Assembly: GCF_045679555.1 (NCBI RefSeq)
Contig: NC_092122.1
Coordinates: 9,183,854-9,247,853, forward strand
From: Salvelinus alpinus
Lineage: Eukaryota > Chordata > Actinopteri > Salmoniformes > Salmonidae
Direction of reading: 5' to 3'
Length of the DNA: 64,000 bases
Shown here in pieces: positions 30,601-38,939 of this stretch (position 1 is its first letter; each line of letters opens with the position of its first letter). The position numbers were made by a program, and so were the translations under genes. The notes under the pieces are model-generated. The model saw only the letters and a program-made list of their open reading frames with translations, did not search any database and was not told where the DNA came from.

Positions 30601-32493
30601 TCTTTTTAACAGGTGAAACGTCTATGTCTGGTGGCATTACTGTGACTGAAGGTAGGTTGTCACTGCAAATTATTTAACTACCTGAAATAAAATTTTACAG
30701 GATTTAAAAAAAAAAATCTGATTTTCATTATCTTACTGCCAGCACATCAAATTGTAATTTGTTGATCAAAACAGTGCAATATCAAAACAGAAGATCGTAT
30801 TCAGTTTGACCGCTAACCCTCTTGTACCCTCTGTCTCCCAGAGAGTTGTGGTCAGAGTAAGATATTGACCTGCCGGCTGGACTCCCGCCCGGCATGGTTG
30901 TATGCGACCTTGGAGGGTGAGGTGCGGGTGGGGAGTGTGACGGAGGCGTGCGCCAACTCCTGGCCCTGGCAGGTCAGTCTGCAGTCCAAAGGGAGACATT
31001 ACTGCAGCGGGACCCTGATCCACCACCACTGGGTCCTGGCACCGCAACACTGCCGCAGCAAGTGAGTCAGTCACCAAGTACCGACACAGGGGACACACTA
31101 TCGTCTGTAATCTAACCTCTACATGATCATTTTCTTTGAATATCACTTTCTATCTCTGTCGTGGTGCTTCACTCATTCAGTGGACTCATACACGCACCTT
31201 CACATTCTTTCATCACACTCAGTATTGTGCTCTCAAACAGCCCTTGGAATGTCAGTGAGGGTAGGTCAGCTACTGTAGTTCTTGTTCACCAGTCCTATTG
31301 CACACAAATGGTGCCTGTCTATTCTCCTCTCTTTCAGACCTACAGTTGACACGGTGGTGCTGGGAGGTCACGACCTGAGGTTCATGGCTGCCCAGACCAT
31401 CCCGGTGGACGAGGTGTTCAACCACCCCCACGACGGAACCTTCCCTCCGACCTCTGACCTCACACTCATCAAGCTCAGTGTTCCAGCTCGATTTGGTAAC
31501 AAATACTCTTCCAGCATGGGTTACTTTAGCTCACGGACCTGATTGTATTGCTTGAATGGTTTACAGGACCGTAAACTTGGCTTGCAGGCCAATTAAAGCA
31601 TGCGACTTATCTAGGATGCTTATTCTGGTGGTCTTCTCTGATATGTCCCTAGATGACACTGTGTTTCCAGTTTGCCTCCCACGTGAGGATGTGAAGCTGG
31701 ATGACAGCTGGTCCTGTGTGACAACAGGCTGGGGACCCAGCAACTCGGCACGTATGTACAGCAACGTAACTCTTCATTCATGACTAAGTTCTGGAGTACG
31801 GTTGGTGGCCGATTTTTACCACAAGGAACTGGAGGGACTCATCCTCCTGGATCCAGTGTTTCATCGGTCTTGCTCGTAAATAGGCAGCATCCTTCTCTAT
31901 TATAAAAATGTCATATTATTTGCTTATGTGCTCTGTTGTCCTCCCATAGCGAAGGTTAGCAGTGCCATCCTGCACCAGGCCAGGCTGGGTCTGGTCAACA
32001 GGACCGCTTGTAGAGAGAGCTGGGGAGAGGATCTCATTACGGACACTCAGCTGTGTACAGACCCGGCCGGCTCTGTCTCCTGCATGGTATGTACAGTGGG
32101 ACGGTTAGCTCTATGGTGTACTCATGAAGACATGGGTTAAGTTTTGGATCAATGAATGGTTTTGAATGTACAGTACTGATGTGAATGAGTGGTCTTCATA
32201 GAAATGTGATGTTGAATACCCGACTGGACTAGTGCACGCAAACTTTCACAACATTGTTTTAACTTTAGTGTAATTGATCATATTTTCAAATAGCATCAAG
32301 TCTTTTCTTCTTTCTTCCCTATCTATAGGGGGACTCTGGTGCTCCACTCCTCTGCCAGAAAATAAATGGGGTCTTCTTCCTCTTTGGGGTGGTCACATGG
32401 GGCAGCCCAAGCTGTGACATCAGCACACCAGCAGTCTTCTCCCGACTATCAGATTATCATTCCTGGATCACAAACATAACCAATGACATCTGA
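9694..32493 (+). CDS. ovch1: Ovochymase-1-like secreted tandem serine protease (two S1 domains)
   Basis: Exons: 9694-9754 (ATG, hydrophobic signal peptide [19 protein letters not shown]), 9852-9953, 13996-14148 (cut by the gap), 29541-29616, 29735-29924, 30113-30252, 30371-30524, 30613-30651, 30842-31061, 31338-31495, 31653-31751, 31950-32086, 32329-32493 (TGA). Phases agree at every visible junction. Domain 1 has a canonical R|IIGG activation site, Asp102 in DIALVKL, GDSGGPL, and Asp at the position six before the active Ser, so trypsin-like specificity is expected. The His57 codon lies in the assembly gap. Domain 2 keeps His (QHC), Asp (SDLTLIKL) and Ser (GDSGAPL). It lacks a normal IVGG start and has Val where the specificity Asp/Ser sits. 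No CUB exon is seen between the domains, unlike mammalian ovochymases. The ovch1 name rests on synteny with tmtc1; the tandem S1 protease identity is firm. Confidence 0.82.
10050..11590 (+). mobile_element. Degraded L1-like LINE fragment
   Basis: Decayed plus-strand frames show an endonuclease-to-RT region. Around 10692-10860 is a DHxxI-like segment followed by [15 protein letters not shown], typical of L1-type ORF2. Near 11300-11380 a frame reads as an RT N-terminal block with [16 protein letters not shown] sequence. Near 11540-11577 the palm segment [11 protein letters not shown] is followed by a stop. It lies in ovch1 intron 2 and stops where the Tc1 element begins. The coding capacity is dead. 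Confidence 0.7.
11592..13025 (+). mobile_element. Tc1-like transposon with broken transposase
   Basis: Both ends carry TCAGCAAA-type terminal sequence (CTCAGCAAAAAAAGAAACG on the left; its inverted relative TTTGCTGAAAATGAACGCAG on the right). Inside are the Tc1 landmarks: an HTH region at 11966-12190, FTDESRF near 12292, a glycine-rich [11 protein letters not shown] near 12405-12435, [10 protein letters not shown] near 12567 and [11 protein letters not shown] near 12660. These give the DD34E catalytic triad. The ORF is split over at least three frames (frameshifts near 12190 and 12350-12420), so it is non-autonomous now. It sits in ovch1 intron 2. Confidence 0.88.
13026..13995. other. ovch1 intron 2 remainder, inverted similarity within it
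   Basis: No exon is seen. Two segments (about 13350-13480 and 13665-13815) are inverted relatives of each other. Both contain CTGGATTGAGGT- or TCAATCCAGGGA-type sequence and the ATAGATTCCGACC / GGTCGGAATCTAT pair, so a degraded palindromic repeat of unknown family is present. Confidence 0.55.
14149..14248. other. Assembly gap (100 N)
   Basis: Exactly 100 N, the usual placeholder for a gap of unknown size. It interrupts ovch1 exon 3 just after CGGAIIAPL and so hides the catalytic-His codons and the exon's splice donor. Confidence 1.
14249..15740. other. ovch1 intron 3, first part; no gene seen
   Basis: AT-rich intronic sequence after the assembly gap. No exon, tRNA or recognised transposon is seen. 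Confidence 0.5.
15742..16150 (+). repeat. Hairpin-rich dispersed repeat, copy 1
   Basis: It starts TCACGCCCTGACC and, about 45 bp later, has the inverted GGTCAGGGTGTGA. A second hairpin pairs CCCAATCAGAGGCAGCTG with CTCTGATTGGGGA. It ends with an AATAAA-like stretch and CCACGCTGCACCTTGGTCC. The same architecture recurs at 22289-22629. It is probably an LTR-like or MITE-like element. Confidence 0.75.
16380..17290 (+). pseudogene. BED-finger / hAT (ZBED5-like) relic
   Basis: At 16417-16535 a plus-strand frame reads [10 protein letters not shown]... followed by [14 protein letters not shown], a BED-type zinc finger with the C-x2-C ... H-x4-H pattern. Further pieces at 16830-17290 resemble the hAT transposase body (SERAQKASFEVSYCI-like, [20 protein letters not shown]-like), separated by stops and an unrelated insert (about 16555-16825). 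These are the features of hAT-derived ZBED5/SCAND3-type genes. It is a broken copy in ovch1 intron 3. Confidence 0.65.
17620..17910 (-). repeat. Dispersed repeat with inverted ends
   Basis: The sequence contains AGTATGAAGGAAGTTAGAGG near 17790 and its inverse CCTCTAACTTTCTTCATACT near 17890, so it is a short fold-back repeat. The solo-LTR candidate at 17915 is inserted at its edge. Family unknown. Confidence 0.5.
17915..19338 (+). mobile_element. Solo LTR candidate, 1424 bp, with 4-bp target duplication
   Basis: It begins TGTCATGAC and ends GACACGACA, so it has TG...CA ends with a short inverted match. It is flanked by ACAC on both sides (17911-17914 and 19339-19342). AATAAA sits near 18466 and again near 19013. 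There is no open reading frame of note and no second LTR. These features fit a solitary LTR left by recombination; the family is not identified. Confidence 0.6.
19415..19860 (+). repeat. LTR-like dispersed repeat
   Basis: A GC-rich start (GCTCGGCGGTCATCGTCACC) leads into T-rich sequence with a TATTTAAA-like box near 19532. I recognise this as a widespread salmonid repeat, but no target duplication or precise ends can be fixed. Frames here are not coding. Confidence 0.4.
20000..20051 (+). repeat. Diverged copy of the GTCGCT...GTCTGCTAAATGA short repeat
   Basis: CAAGTCGCTTTCAATAAAAG followed by TGTCTGCTAAATGAATAAA is a diverged relative of the 56/57-bp units found at 35693 and 42732. Confidence 0.6.
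20052..20984. other. ovch1 intron 3; no gene seen
   Basis: AT-rich sequence without a recognised element; open frames here are short and lack any family motif. Confidence 0.5.
20985..21155 (-). mobile_element. tRNA-derived SINE (minus strand)
   Basis: Read on the minus strand it starts GGCAGGTAGCCTAGTGGTTC, a box-A-like tRNA region. This is followed by GGTTGCGAGATCAAATCCCC (box B), then a body ending GACTTGCCTAGTTAAATAAAGG. This is the layout of a salmonid tRNA-type SINE. A short segment of the body is missing compared with the usual form. Confidence 0.8.
21660..22030 (+). repeat. Local AT-rich duplication, copy 1
   Basis: Shares TTTTCTGGAAATGTTGCAAA and ATCAATCTGAAATTAAGTC with 22690-22880. 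The two stretches are an imperfect direct duplication, now separated by another repeat and the hairpin element at 22289. Confidence 0.6.
22289..22629 (+). repeat. Hairpin-rich dispersed repeat, copy 2
   Basis: Same family as 15742-16150: TCACGCCCTGAC and inverted GTCAGGGTGTGA, then CCCAATCAGAGGCAGCTG with CTCTGATTGGGGA, ending GAGCCGTAACA. If the element is TCACG...TAACA it is flanked by GGTG on both sides. It interrupts another dispersed repeat (CCAGGACCGGAGGTG to GGTGGTTAGTAG). Confidence 0.75.
22920..23040 (+). repeat. Dispersed salmonid repeat fragment
   Basis: TTTCAAATCAAATTGTATTGG followed by TTTAGCAGATGTTAATG and CTCCAACAGTGCAGTA is a familiar salmonid repeat, probably a LINE-associated 3' end. 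Boundaries are uncertain. Confidence 0.4.
23765..25972 (+). mobile_element. L2-like LINE 3' fragment, split by a TTAA element
   Basis: 23800-24098 encodes the C-terminal part of an L2/CR1-superfamily ORF2 ([20 protein letters not shown], then [19 protein letters not shown], then [14 protein letters not shown]). It is the same family as the copy ending near 43295. The sequence breaks at CTCCTTAA (24095-24098) and resumes at TTAACAGCTTCTACCCCAAA (25918 on). A 1.8-kb element is therefore inserted at a TTAA within it. Non-functional. Confidence 0.85.
24099..25917 (+). mobile_element. TTAA-targeting (piggyBac-like?) non-autonomous element, copy 1, 1819 bp
   Basis: Flanked by TTAA at 24095-24098 and 25918-25921, inside the L2-like LINE whose sequence is continuous if the insert and one TTAA are removed. 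Ends: CTTCTTGCAACTATAGGGGG on the left and GGCTCGTTAGAGG on the right, giving only a weak inverted match. It has internal ~400-bp near-tandem repeats and ends in a GATCCCGGACCCGGGG motif. No transposase ORF is present. A homologous 1815-bp copy lies at 27069-28883. Confidence 0.8.
25973..27018 (+). pseudogene. Tc1-like transposase fragment with 3' terminal repeat
   Basis: Frames at 25983-26294 and 26230-26595 encode Tc1 transposase: the HTH segment [34 protein letters not shown] and QQDNDPTH. The DD34E glutamate region is degraded ([15 protein letters not shown] near 26665). The right end reads TGTGTCCAAACTGTTGACTG before ACTGTAT, a known salmonid Tc1 terminus. The 5' terminal repeat is missing because the element starts abruptly at the end of the LINE fragment. 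Dead copy. Confidence 0.85.
27020..28931 (+). mobile_element. Sleeping Beauty-type Tc1 terminal repeat, split by a TTAA element
   Basis: ATACAGTTAAAGTCGTAAGT and TTACATACACTTAGGTTGG (27020-27060) followed, after the 27069-28883 insert, by AACTCGTTTTTCAATCACTCC and ACAAATTTCTTGTC make one continuous salmonid Tc1 (Sleeping Beauty type) left terminal repeat. It breaks off near 28931 into another Tc1 family. No transposase of its own is attached. Confidence 0.85.
27069..28883 (+). mobile_element. TTAA-targeting (piggyBac-like?) non-autonomous element, copy 2, 1815 bp
   Basis: Flanked by TTAA at 27065-27068 and 28884-28887 inside a Tc1 terminal repeat. Removing the insert and one TTAA restores a continuous terminal repeat (GTCATTAAAACTCG). 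The left end CTTCTTGTCGGTTCAGGGGG and the 3' GATCCCGGATCCGGG motif match copy 1. The segment with AAAACATAAATGTATTGTAT recurs near 28100 and 28505, so ~400-bp internal repeats are present. No coding capacity of note. Confidence 0.8.
28932..29424 (-). pseudogene. Tc1 transposase N-terminal fragment with 5' terminal repeat (minus)
   Basis: 29157-28932 on the minus strand encodes the first ~75 residues of the same transposase family as the intact copy at 38940, with one or two substitutions. The frame is cut at the MITRT codons, where the DNA joins the Sleeping Beauty-type repeat. The remaining 29160-29424 is 5' UTR and terminal repeat. A chimeric junction of two Tc1 families. Confidence 0.85.
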
Positions 32494-32514
32494 CTTTGTT
32501 TCACATTATAATGG

Positions 32515-32520
32515 AATAAA
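32515..32520 (+). promoter_or_regulatory. ovch1 polyadenylation signal
   Basis: AATAAA 22 nt after the ovch1 stop codon at 32491-32493. The very short 3' UTR is plausible because no better signal lies nearby. Confidence 0.6.
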
Positions 32521-32814
32521 CAATGACTTTTTTGATCCAGTGTTCATTTTGAGACTTGTGTAATGTAAAGGCACACAATGACAGTGTATAATGGAATCAC
32601 AATTAGATGTTGAGAGGAATGTCAAGCACACATCAAGCTGACTGTCGCACACTGTATTTCGGTCTTCATAGGGTTTGTCAAAGATGTTTACTTTTCTCTT
32701 GTAATTATTTTCTTCAGTGGACACTATGATTGAAATATATTGCGCATATGATTTTATACATTCAAATATAACATGGGAACATGTTTTAAGGAGGTAGGAA
32801 TGTACTCTGACTGC

Positions 32815-33255
32815 ACAAAACATTAAGAACACTTGCTCATGACAGACTGACCAGGTGAAAGATATGATCCCTTATGGATGTCACTTGTTAAATCCACCAA
32901 TCAGTGTAGATGAAGGGGAGGAGACAGGTTAAAGAAGAATTTTTGAAATCCTTGAGACATGGGTTGTGTATGTGTGCCATTCAGAGGGTGAGTGGGTAAG
33001 ACAAAAGATTACGTGCCTTTGAACAGGGTATGGTAGTAGGTGCCAGGCGCACCGGTTTGTGTCAAGAACTGCAACGCTGCTGAGTTTCTCACGCATCCGT
33101 TTCTCGTGTGTATCAATAATTGTCCACCACACAAAGGACATCCAGCCAACTTGACACAACCGTGAGAAGCATTGGCGTCAACATGGGCCAGCATCCCTGT
33201 GGAACGTGTTCGACACCTTGTAGTGTCCATGCCCGATGAATTGGGGGGGGGGGTG
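32815..33255 (+). mobile_element. Tc1-derived element with N-terminal HTH remnant
   Basis: Starts AACATTAAGAACACTTGCTC. The interior carries a degraded helix-turn-helix region on the plus strand (GGTATGGTAGTAGGTGCCAG, then GTGTCAAGAACTGCAACGC). The body matches a short Tc1-like family common in salmonids. The right end is lost in a G-run at 33242-33252. Non-autonomous. Confidence 0.65.
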
Positions 33256-33259
33256 CAAC

Positions 33260-34300
33260 TTTAATAACAAAGCGCAGTCATGGGACAGACGTTTAGCCTC
33301 CTGCTCTGTTTATCTGACCTATAATCTTACACAAGGTTCCTTTTTATCACAATATGTCAATATTAGGCTACCTATACAAGTCTGAATGACATGTGTGGTA
33401 AAACTGCCAGTGCCACTAAAATAATGCTGATGTATCATTCAAATAGGAGCTGCACAGCTTAAAATGGCAGGAGGCTTGGGTTGACCTGGAAAAACCCATG
33501 GGAAATGTCATATTTACCCGCATTATTTATTTGAATGATGACTAAATGTTTGTAGGCTACAGTAACTAATGACCCAACACAAATTTCATTATTTTGATTT
33601 GTTTTTTAAATTGTTTAGTTCATAGAGTTATATAGAGGACTCTAGTGCCCAAAAGCCTGTTCTAGAATTGGCAGTGCTGTTGAGGACTTTCCCTATTTTT
33701 GAAGTAGTCAACTGAGTGGGACTTGCTATGGGTTAAGGAAGAATCGCATAATTCCAACCAGGTCATCAGGGAATTAGTCAATGACTTATACTCCGAAAAC
33801 ATTCCATAACTGCAGGTGGCTGCAAATCGCCAACCAAGGCTTTATACCTGTTCAAACAACACAGGGCCCTTTCAGTTTGTTTACCAACTCATCAAAGTAG
33901 AAGTACATTGACTACTTCAATATGGAGATAGATGGTGGTGCCGGTGCGCCTACAGAAGCCTAACCTGTGTTAACTTCAGACCTTTTTCTGCGTGTATTCC
34001 AAAACCCTGTTCATTCCCCATTCATTTTTCACAAGAGCGCTTTATTTCCAGGTTTAGGACTGCAAGCTAGCAGCTCTATAGAGTACCACAGTATGAGTCA
34101 TAATACCCATAAAACCTAGTGGTCAAACAAGGAAATGGTTCCAATTGTTTTTCCACCATTAATTTTAGAAACACTTAAAATAAGGGCTGTGTTTCATGTA
34201 GGCTTACCCTGGCAGGACGTTTTGATAACCGTGTAAATCTCTTTAGGACAAGGGGACATTTAAGTGTTTCTAAAATCCCCTATGATGTAAACTGACAAGT
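33260..34300. other. Intergenic stretch, nothing identified
   Basis: Between the ovch1-side Tc1 remnant and the first intergenic LINE. No ORF with a family motif, RNA gene or clear repeat is seen. Confidence 0.5.
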
Positions 34301-35692
34301 GTTGGAGGAACTACTGGATGAGAAAGGTGAGTCTTAATGACGGCCGGGGAACCAGGATTGACTCAGTAATTGGTAATGAATCTGCTCTGGATCTTACTTT
34401 GATCTCAAGTTCAATGGCAGGCAGATGTAGTTGGGAGGTTTTGGAGGAATCTACGGTGGGTAGTGATCACGATCTTATCATGTGTACTGTAGGATTGAGG
34501 GAGGAAGAATCAGTAGGAAATGGATTGAGGAGATGGATATTTGGTAAAGCAGAGTGTGGTCAGTTTCAGGAGTTGAGTGAATAAGAGCTGTCTCAGGTTG
34601 ATCTCAATTCAGATATAGAAACACGCAATGGTGGAATAAGAGGCGCAATAGTAGGGGCAGCAAGGCAGGTGATTCCTATGGGTACAGGGGGGAGAAAGAG
34701 TAACACAGTCCCCTGGTGGAGTGAAGAGTGTAGAGAAGCAGTGAAGAGTAGGAACAGCGCTTTCAGAATGTTAAAAAGGTCCCATAATTACCAGCACCTG
34801 ATTCAGTATAAACAAGCACAATCAGTAGTAAGGAGGATCATTAGGACAGCTAAGAGGGAGTGTTGGCACCGGTTCTGTGGAAACATAGGCAGGACCACTC
34901 CTGTGGTAGAGGTATGGGAGATGATTGAGGACAGAAGAGATTGGTATCTCCCTGTGCTGAAAGGTGGGGAGATTGTTGCAGTGAGAGATATGGAAAAGGC
35001 AGAGATGCTAACCCAGGCATTTGTGAAGGTGCACAGCTCAAAGAATCTGACAGAAGAGGGGCAGCGTGGGAGAGAGAGGGTCAGAGGAGAATATCCGGTG
35101 GTCCTGGATCAGAGAGAGATGGTGGGGGATACATTGAATGGCCCTTTTACATTGGCTGAGATGAAGAGAGCATTAGCTAAAGCTGGGGTAACATCTCCTG
35201 GGAAGGATGAGATGTGTTACATCATGATGGCTCATCTCGGTGACACTGCAATGGGGAAAGTATTGGGCCTTTATAAGAAGGTGTGGCAGGAAGTTGGAAA
35301 GAGGCGGTAGTGGTGCCAAAACGTAAACCTGGGAAAGACCCTACTAGTCCTTCAAGCTATAGGCCACGTTGAGATCTCACGTTGAGTCAGTCATACGGAA
35401 GACACAGGCATATAAGGATGTGGTTGTAGCCGTTTTCTTTGATGTAGAGAAGGCTTATGATATGATGTGGAAGGAAGGCCTACTTATCAAGCTGAATAAT
35501 ATGGGGGTTAGGGGAAGGGGTTTTAACTGGATAAAATAGTTATTTTTGGCCGATCAGTACAAGTGAGGGTGGGGAGCTCTATGTCAGAAAGCTGTGAGGT
35601 GGATATTGGTACCCCCTAGGGAAGTGTCATTAGTCCTTTGTTGTTCTCCATTATTATTGACAATGTATTCTCTAAGGTAAGACCTGATACTG

Positions 35693-35749
35693 CATTTACA
35701 TTTACATTTAAGTCATTTAGCAGACGCTCTTATCCAGAGCGACTTACAA
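35693..35749 (-). mobile_element. 57-bp mini-insertion with 6-bp target duplication
   Basis: A 57-bp unit (minus strand: TTGTAAGTCGCTCTGGATAA ... AAATGTAAATG) sits between two copies of ATACTG (35687-35692 and 35750-35755). Removing it plus one ATACTG restores the LINE A reading frame across the RT region. The same unit, opposite orientation, occurs at 42732-42787. Confidence 0.85.
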
Positions 35750-36136
35750 ATACTGGGAGGTCATTGTTTGCAAATGATGGAGTGCTGTGGAAGAGAGGGA
35801 GACATATTACCCATACAGCCAGAGGAGTTCAAGAAGCTTTTAGTGAAGTAGAGCGGTGGTCCCTCAGGTGGGGCTTCAAGTTTTCAGTTGAGAAAACACA
35901 GACTGTGTTTTCTTCTAGAAGGAAGGTTGAGGAGGAAATATACCTGAAGTTGTATGGAAGGAATCTGGAGAGGGTGGGAGGGTTTAGGTTCGAGTGGTTT
36001 GGCACTCGAATGACATGGGCGGAGCATATTAACAGAGTAGTTGTCAAAGGAGAGAAAATATTGAATGTGATGCGTTGCTTGTCAGGAATGGAGTGGGGGG
36101 CAGATAGAATTCCGTTGAAAATCATTTATATATATA

Positions 36137-37742
36137 CAGTAGGGAGAACAAGTATTTGATACACTGCCGATTTTGCAGGTTTTCCTACTTACAAAGCATG
36201 TAGAGGTCTGTAATTTTTATCAAAGGTACACTTCAACTGTGAGAGACGGAATCTAAAACAAAAATCCAGAAAATCACATTGTATGATTTTTAAGTAATTA
36301 ATTTGCATTTTATTGCATGACATAAGTATTTGATCACCTACCAACCAGTAAGAAATCCGGCTCTCACAGACCTGTTAGTTTCTCTTTAAGAAGCCCTCCT
36401 GTTCTCCACTCATTACCTGTATTAACTGCACCTGTTTGAACTCGTTACCTGTATAAAAGACACCTGTCCACACACTCAATCAAACAGACTCCAACCTCTC
36501 CACAATGGCCAAGACCAGAGAGCTGTATAAGGACATCAGGGATAACATTGTAGACCTGCACAAGGCTGGGATGGGCTACAGGATAATAGGCAAGCAGCTT
36601 GGTGAGAAGGCAACAACTGTTGGCGCAATTATTCGAAAATGGAAGAAGTTCAAGATGACGGTCAATCACCCTCAGTCTGGGGCTCCATGCAAGATCTCAC
36701 CTCGTGGGGCATCAATGATCATGAGGAAGGTGAGGGATCAGCCCAGAACTACACAGCAGGACCTGATCAATGACCTGAAGAGAGCTGGGACCACAGTCTC
36801 AAAGAAAACCATTAGTAACACACTACGCCGTCATGGATTAAAATCCTGCAGCGCATGCAAGGTCCCCCTGCTCAAGCCAGCGCATGTCCAGGCCCGTCTG
36901 AAGTTTGCCAATGACCATCTGGATGATCCAGAGGAGGAATGGGAGAAGGTCATGTGGTCTGATGAGACAAAAATATAGCTTTTTGGTCTAAACTCCACTC
37001 GCCGTGTTTGGAGGAAGAAGAAGGATGAGTACAACCCCAAGAACACCATCCCAATCATGAAGCATGGAGGTGGAAACATCATTCTTTGGGGATGCTTTTC
37101 TGCAAAGGGGACAGGACGACTCCACCGTATTGAGGGGAGGATGGATGGGCCATGTATCGCGAGATCTTGGCCAACAACCTCCTTCCCTCAGTAAGAGCAT
37201 TGAAAATGGGTTGTGGCTGGGTCTTCCAGCATGACAACGACCCGAAACACACAGCCAGGGCAACTAAGGAGTGGCTCCGTAAAAAGCATCTCAAGGTCCT
37301 GGAGTGGCCTAGCCAGTCTCCAGACCTGAACCCAATAGAAAATCTTTGGAGAGAGCTGAAAGTCCATATTGCCCAGCGACAGCCCCGAAACCTGAAGGAT
37401 CTGGAGAAGGTCTGTATGGAGGAGTGGGCCAAAATCCCTGCTGCAGTGTGTGCAAACCTGGTCAAGAACTACAGGAAATGTATGATCTCTGTAATTGCAA
37501 ACAAAGGTTTCTGTACCAAATATTAAGGTCTGCTTTTCTGATGTATCAAATACTTATGTCATGCAATAAAATGCAAATTAATTACTTAAAAATCATGCAA
37601 TGTGATTTTCTGGATTTTTGTTTTAGATTCCGTCTCTCACAGTTGAAGTGTACCTATGATAAAAATTACAGACCTCTACATGCTTTGTAAGTAGGAAAAC
37701 CTGCAAAATCGGCAGTGTATCAAATACTTGTTCTCCCCACTG
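36137..37742 (+). mobile_element. Tc1-like transposon, 1606 bp, near-complete
   Basis: Starts CAGTAGGGAGAACAAGTATT and ends in the inverted AATACTTGTTCTCCCCACTG, with TA on both sides. Terminal repeats are long, roughly 200 bp each; the inner parts match as CTGTGAGAGACGGAATCTAAA and its inverse. It lies in LINE A. The encoded transposase is disabled by two lesions. Confidence 0.95.
36505..37526 (+). pseudogene. Tc1 transposase with one nonsense and one frameshift
   Basis: The frame starts ATG at 36505 ([10 protein letters not shown]) with a paired-type HTH (about residues 1-110). It reaches MWSDETKI and stops at TAG 36976-36978, where relatives have Glu (single G-to-T). The body continues in frame as [12 protein letters not shown], with a glycine-rich [11 protein letters not shown]. 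One base is missing near 37145 (GATGGGCC), after which the frame 37152-37526 carries [10 protein letters not shown] and [15 protein letters not shown] (DD34E). Everything else is well preserved, so inactivation is recent. Ends in TKY. Confidence 0.93.
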
Positions 37743-37752
37743 TATATAGCGT

Positions 37753-38266
37753 TGTTAAGTTCTAATTCTCAGAGTAAAAAACTCAACGGACATTATGAAA
37801 GCATAACCAAGTTTAATTCTTTGTCTGAATACAACTGCATTCAGACAAAGACAATTTCACACAAGCACTGATATTTAACCCTTTCTCCTAGGCTAAGTCT
37901 CCTCCTACACATCTGTCTTTACTGCTAGGCAGGACACTAAGTAATACGGGCCATAAACTTTTATTTCTCCCTTAACGTGACCTGACCTGATCTCGACCCC
38001 CGTTCATCACTAATCCATGTCTTTCTCGCCTTATCAATGCCTGCCACATGTGATCGCTTCCCTGCACTCAGCACCTTACAAGCTTAAATGCACACACTAT
38101 ATACCTTCCTCCTACAGATAACCATTAACTTCTGGTGTACAGTAGACTCTCTAACCCTAGGCACTCAATCTTTCAATAGGATCCCTGATACAATGTAAAC
38201 ATTATACATTACCCTCTCTCCCTCAGTGACATGAATAAGTATGTTTCATATTCTCAGAACCCAACA
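37753..38266 (+). mobile_element. Solo LTR candidate, about 514 bp
   Basis: Begins TGTTAAGTTCT and ends GAACCCAACA, giving TGTT...AACA ends. It is flanked by GCGT (37749-37752) and GCGC (38267-38270), a 4-bp duplication with one change. LINE A is continuous if it and the neighbouring Tc1 are removed. No ORF. LTR identity is inferred from the termini. Confidence 0.6.
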
Positions 38267-38939
38267 GCGCTGTTAAGGTCATCAATGGATTATGTAAGTA
38301 TAGCATATGGATGAGCAGCTCAGACATCTTTAAAAAGATAGATGTTATCCAGGCCCAAGCCCTAAGAATGTGTTGTGGAGCACTCAGGACCTCTCCGGTG
38401 GCAGCGATGCAGGTAGAGTTGGGAGAGATGCTGTTAAAGTTAAGAAGACAACAGCTAGCCATGACATATTGGGTAGATCTACAAGGACATAAGGTTACAC
38501 ATCCTACAAAAAAAGGTGCTGCTAGCTAACGTTCAATCGCTGGAAAATAAATGGGACGAACTGAAAGCACGTACAGTGGGGCAAAAAAGTATTTAGTCAG
38601 CCACCAATTGTGCAAGTTCTCCCACTTAAAAAGATGAGAGAGGCCTGTAATTTTCATCATAGGTACACTTCATCTATGACAGACAAAATGAGAAAAGAAA
38701 ATCCAGAAAATCACATTGTAGGATTTTTAATGAATTTATTTGCAAATTAAGGTGGAAAATAAGTATTTGGTCACCTACAAACAAGCAAGATTTCTGGCTC
38801 TCACAGACCTGTAACTTCTTCTTTAAGAGGCTCCTCTGTCCTCCACTCGTTACCTGTATTAATGGCACCTGTTTGAACTTGTTATCAGTATAAAAGACAC
38901 CTGTCCACAACCTCAAACAGTCACACTCCAAACTCCACT

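Larger units (their letters stand above)
34300..38505 (+). mobile_element. LINE A: I/Nimb-like retrotransposon, broken and loaded with insertions
   Basis: Endonuclease end at 34318-34584 (GSDHDLIMCTV), a linker ORF at 34669-35310 (PWWSEECREAVKSRN), RT palm near 35430-35470 (FFDVEKAYDMMWKEGLL) and PLLFSIIIDNV near 35640. The catalytic box reads FAND instead of FADD (35766-35780), then WGFKFSVEKTQTVFS. The C-terminal part resumes at 38250-38500 (IQAQALRMCCGALRTSPVAA). Three insertions interrupt it: a 57-bp unit (35693), a Tc1 (36137) and a solo-LTR candidate (37753). The clade name is a guess from motif style. Dead copy. Confidence 0.8.
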
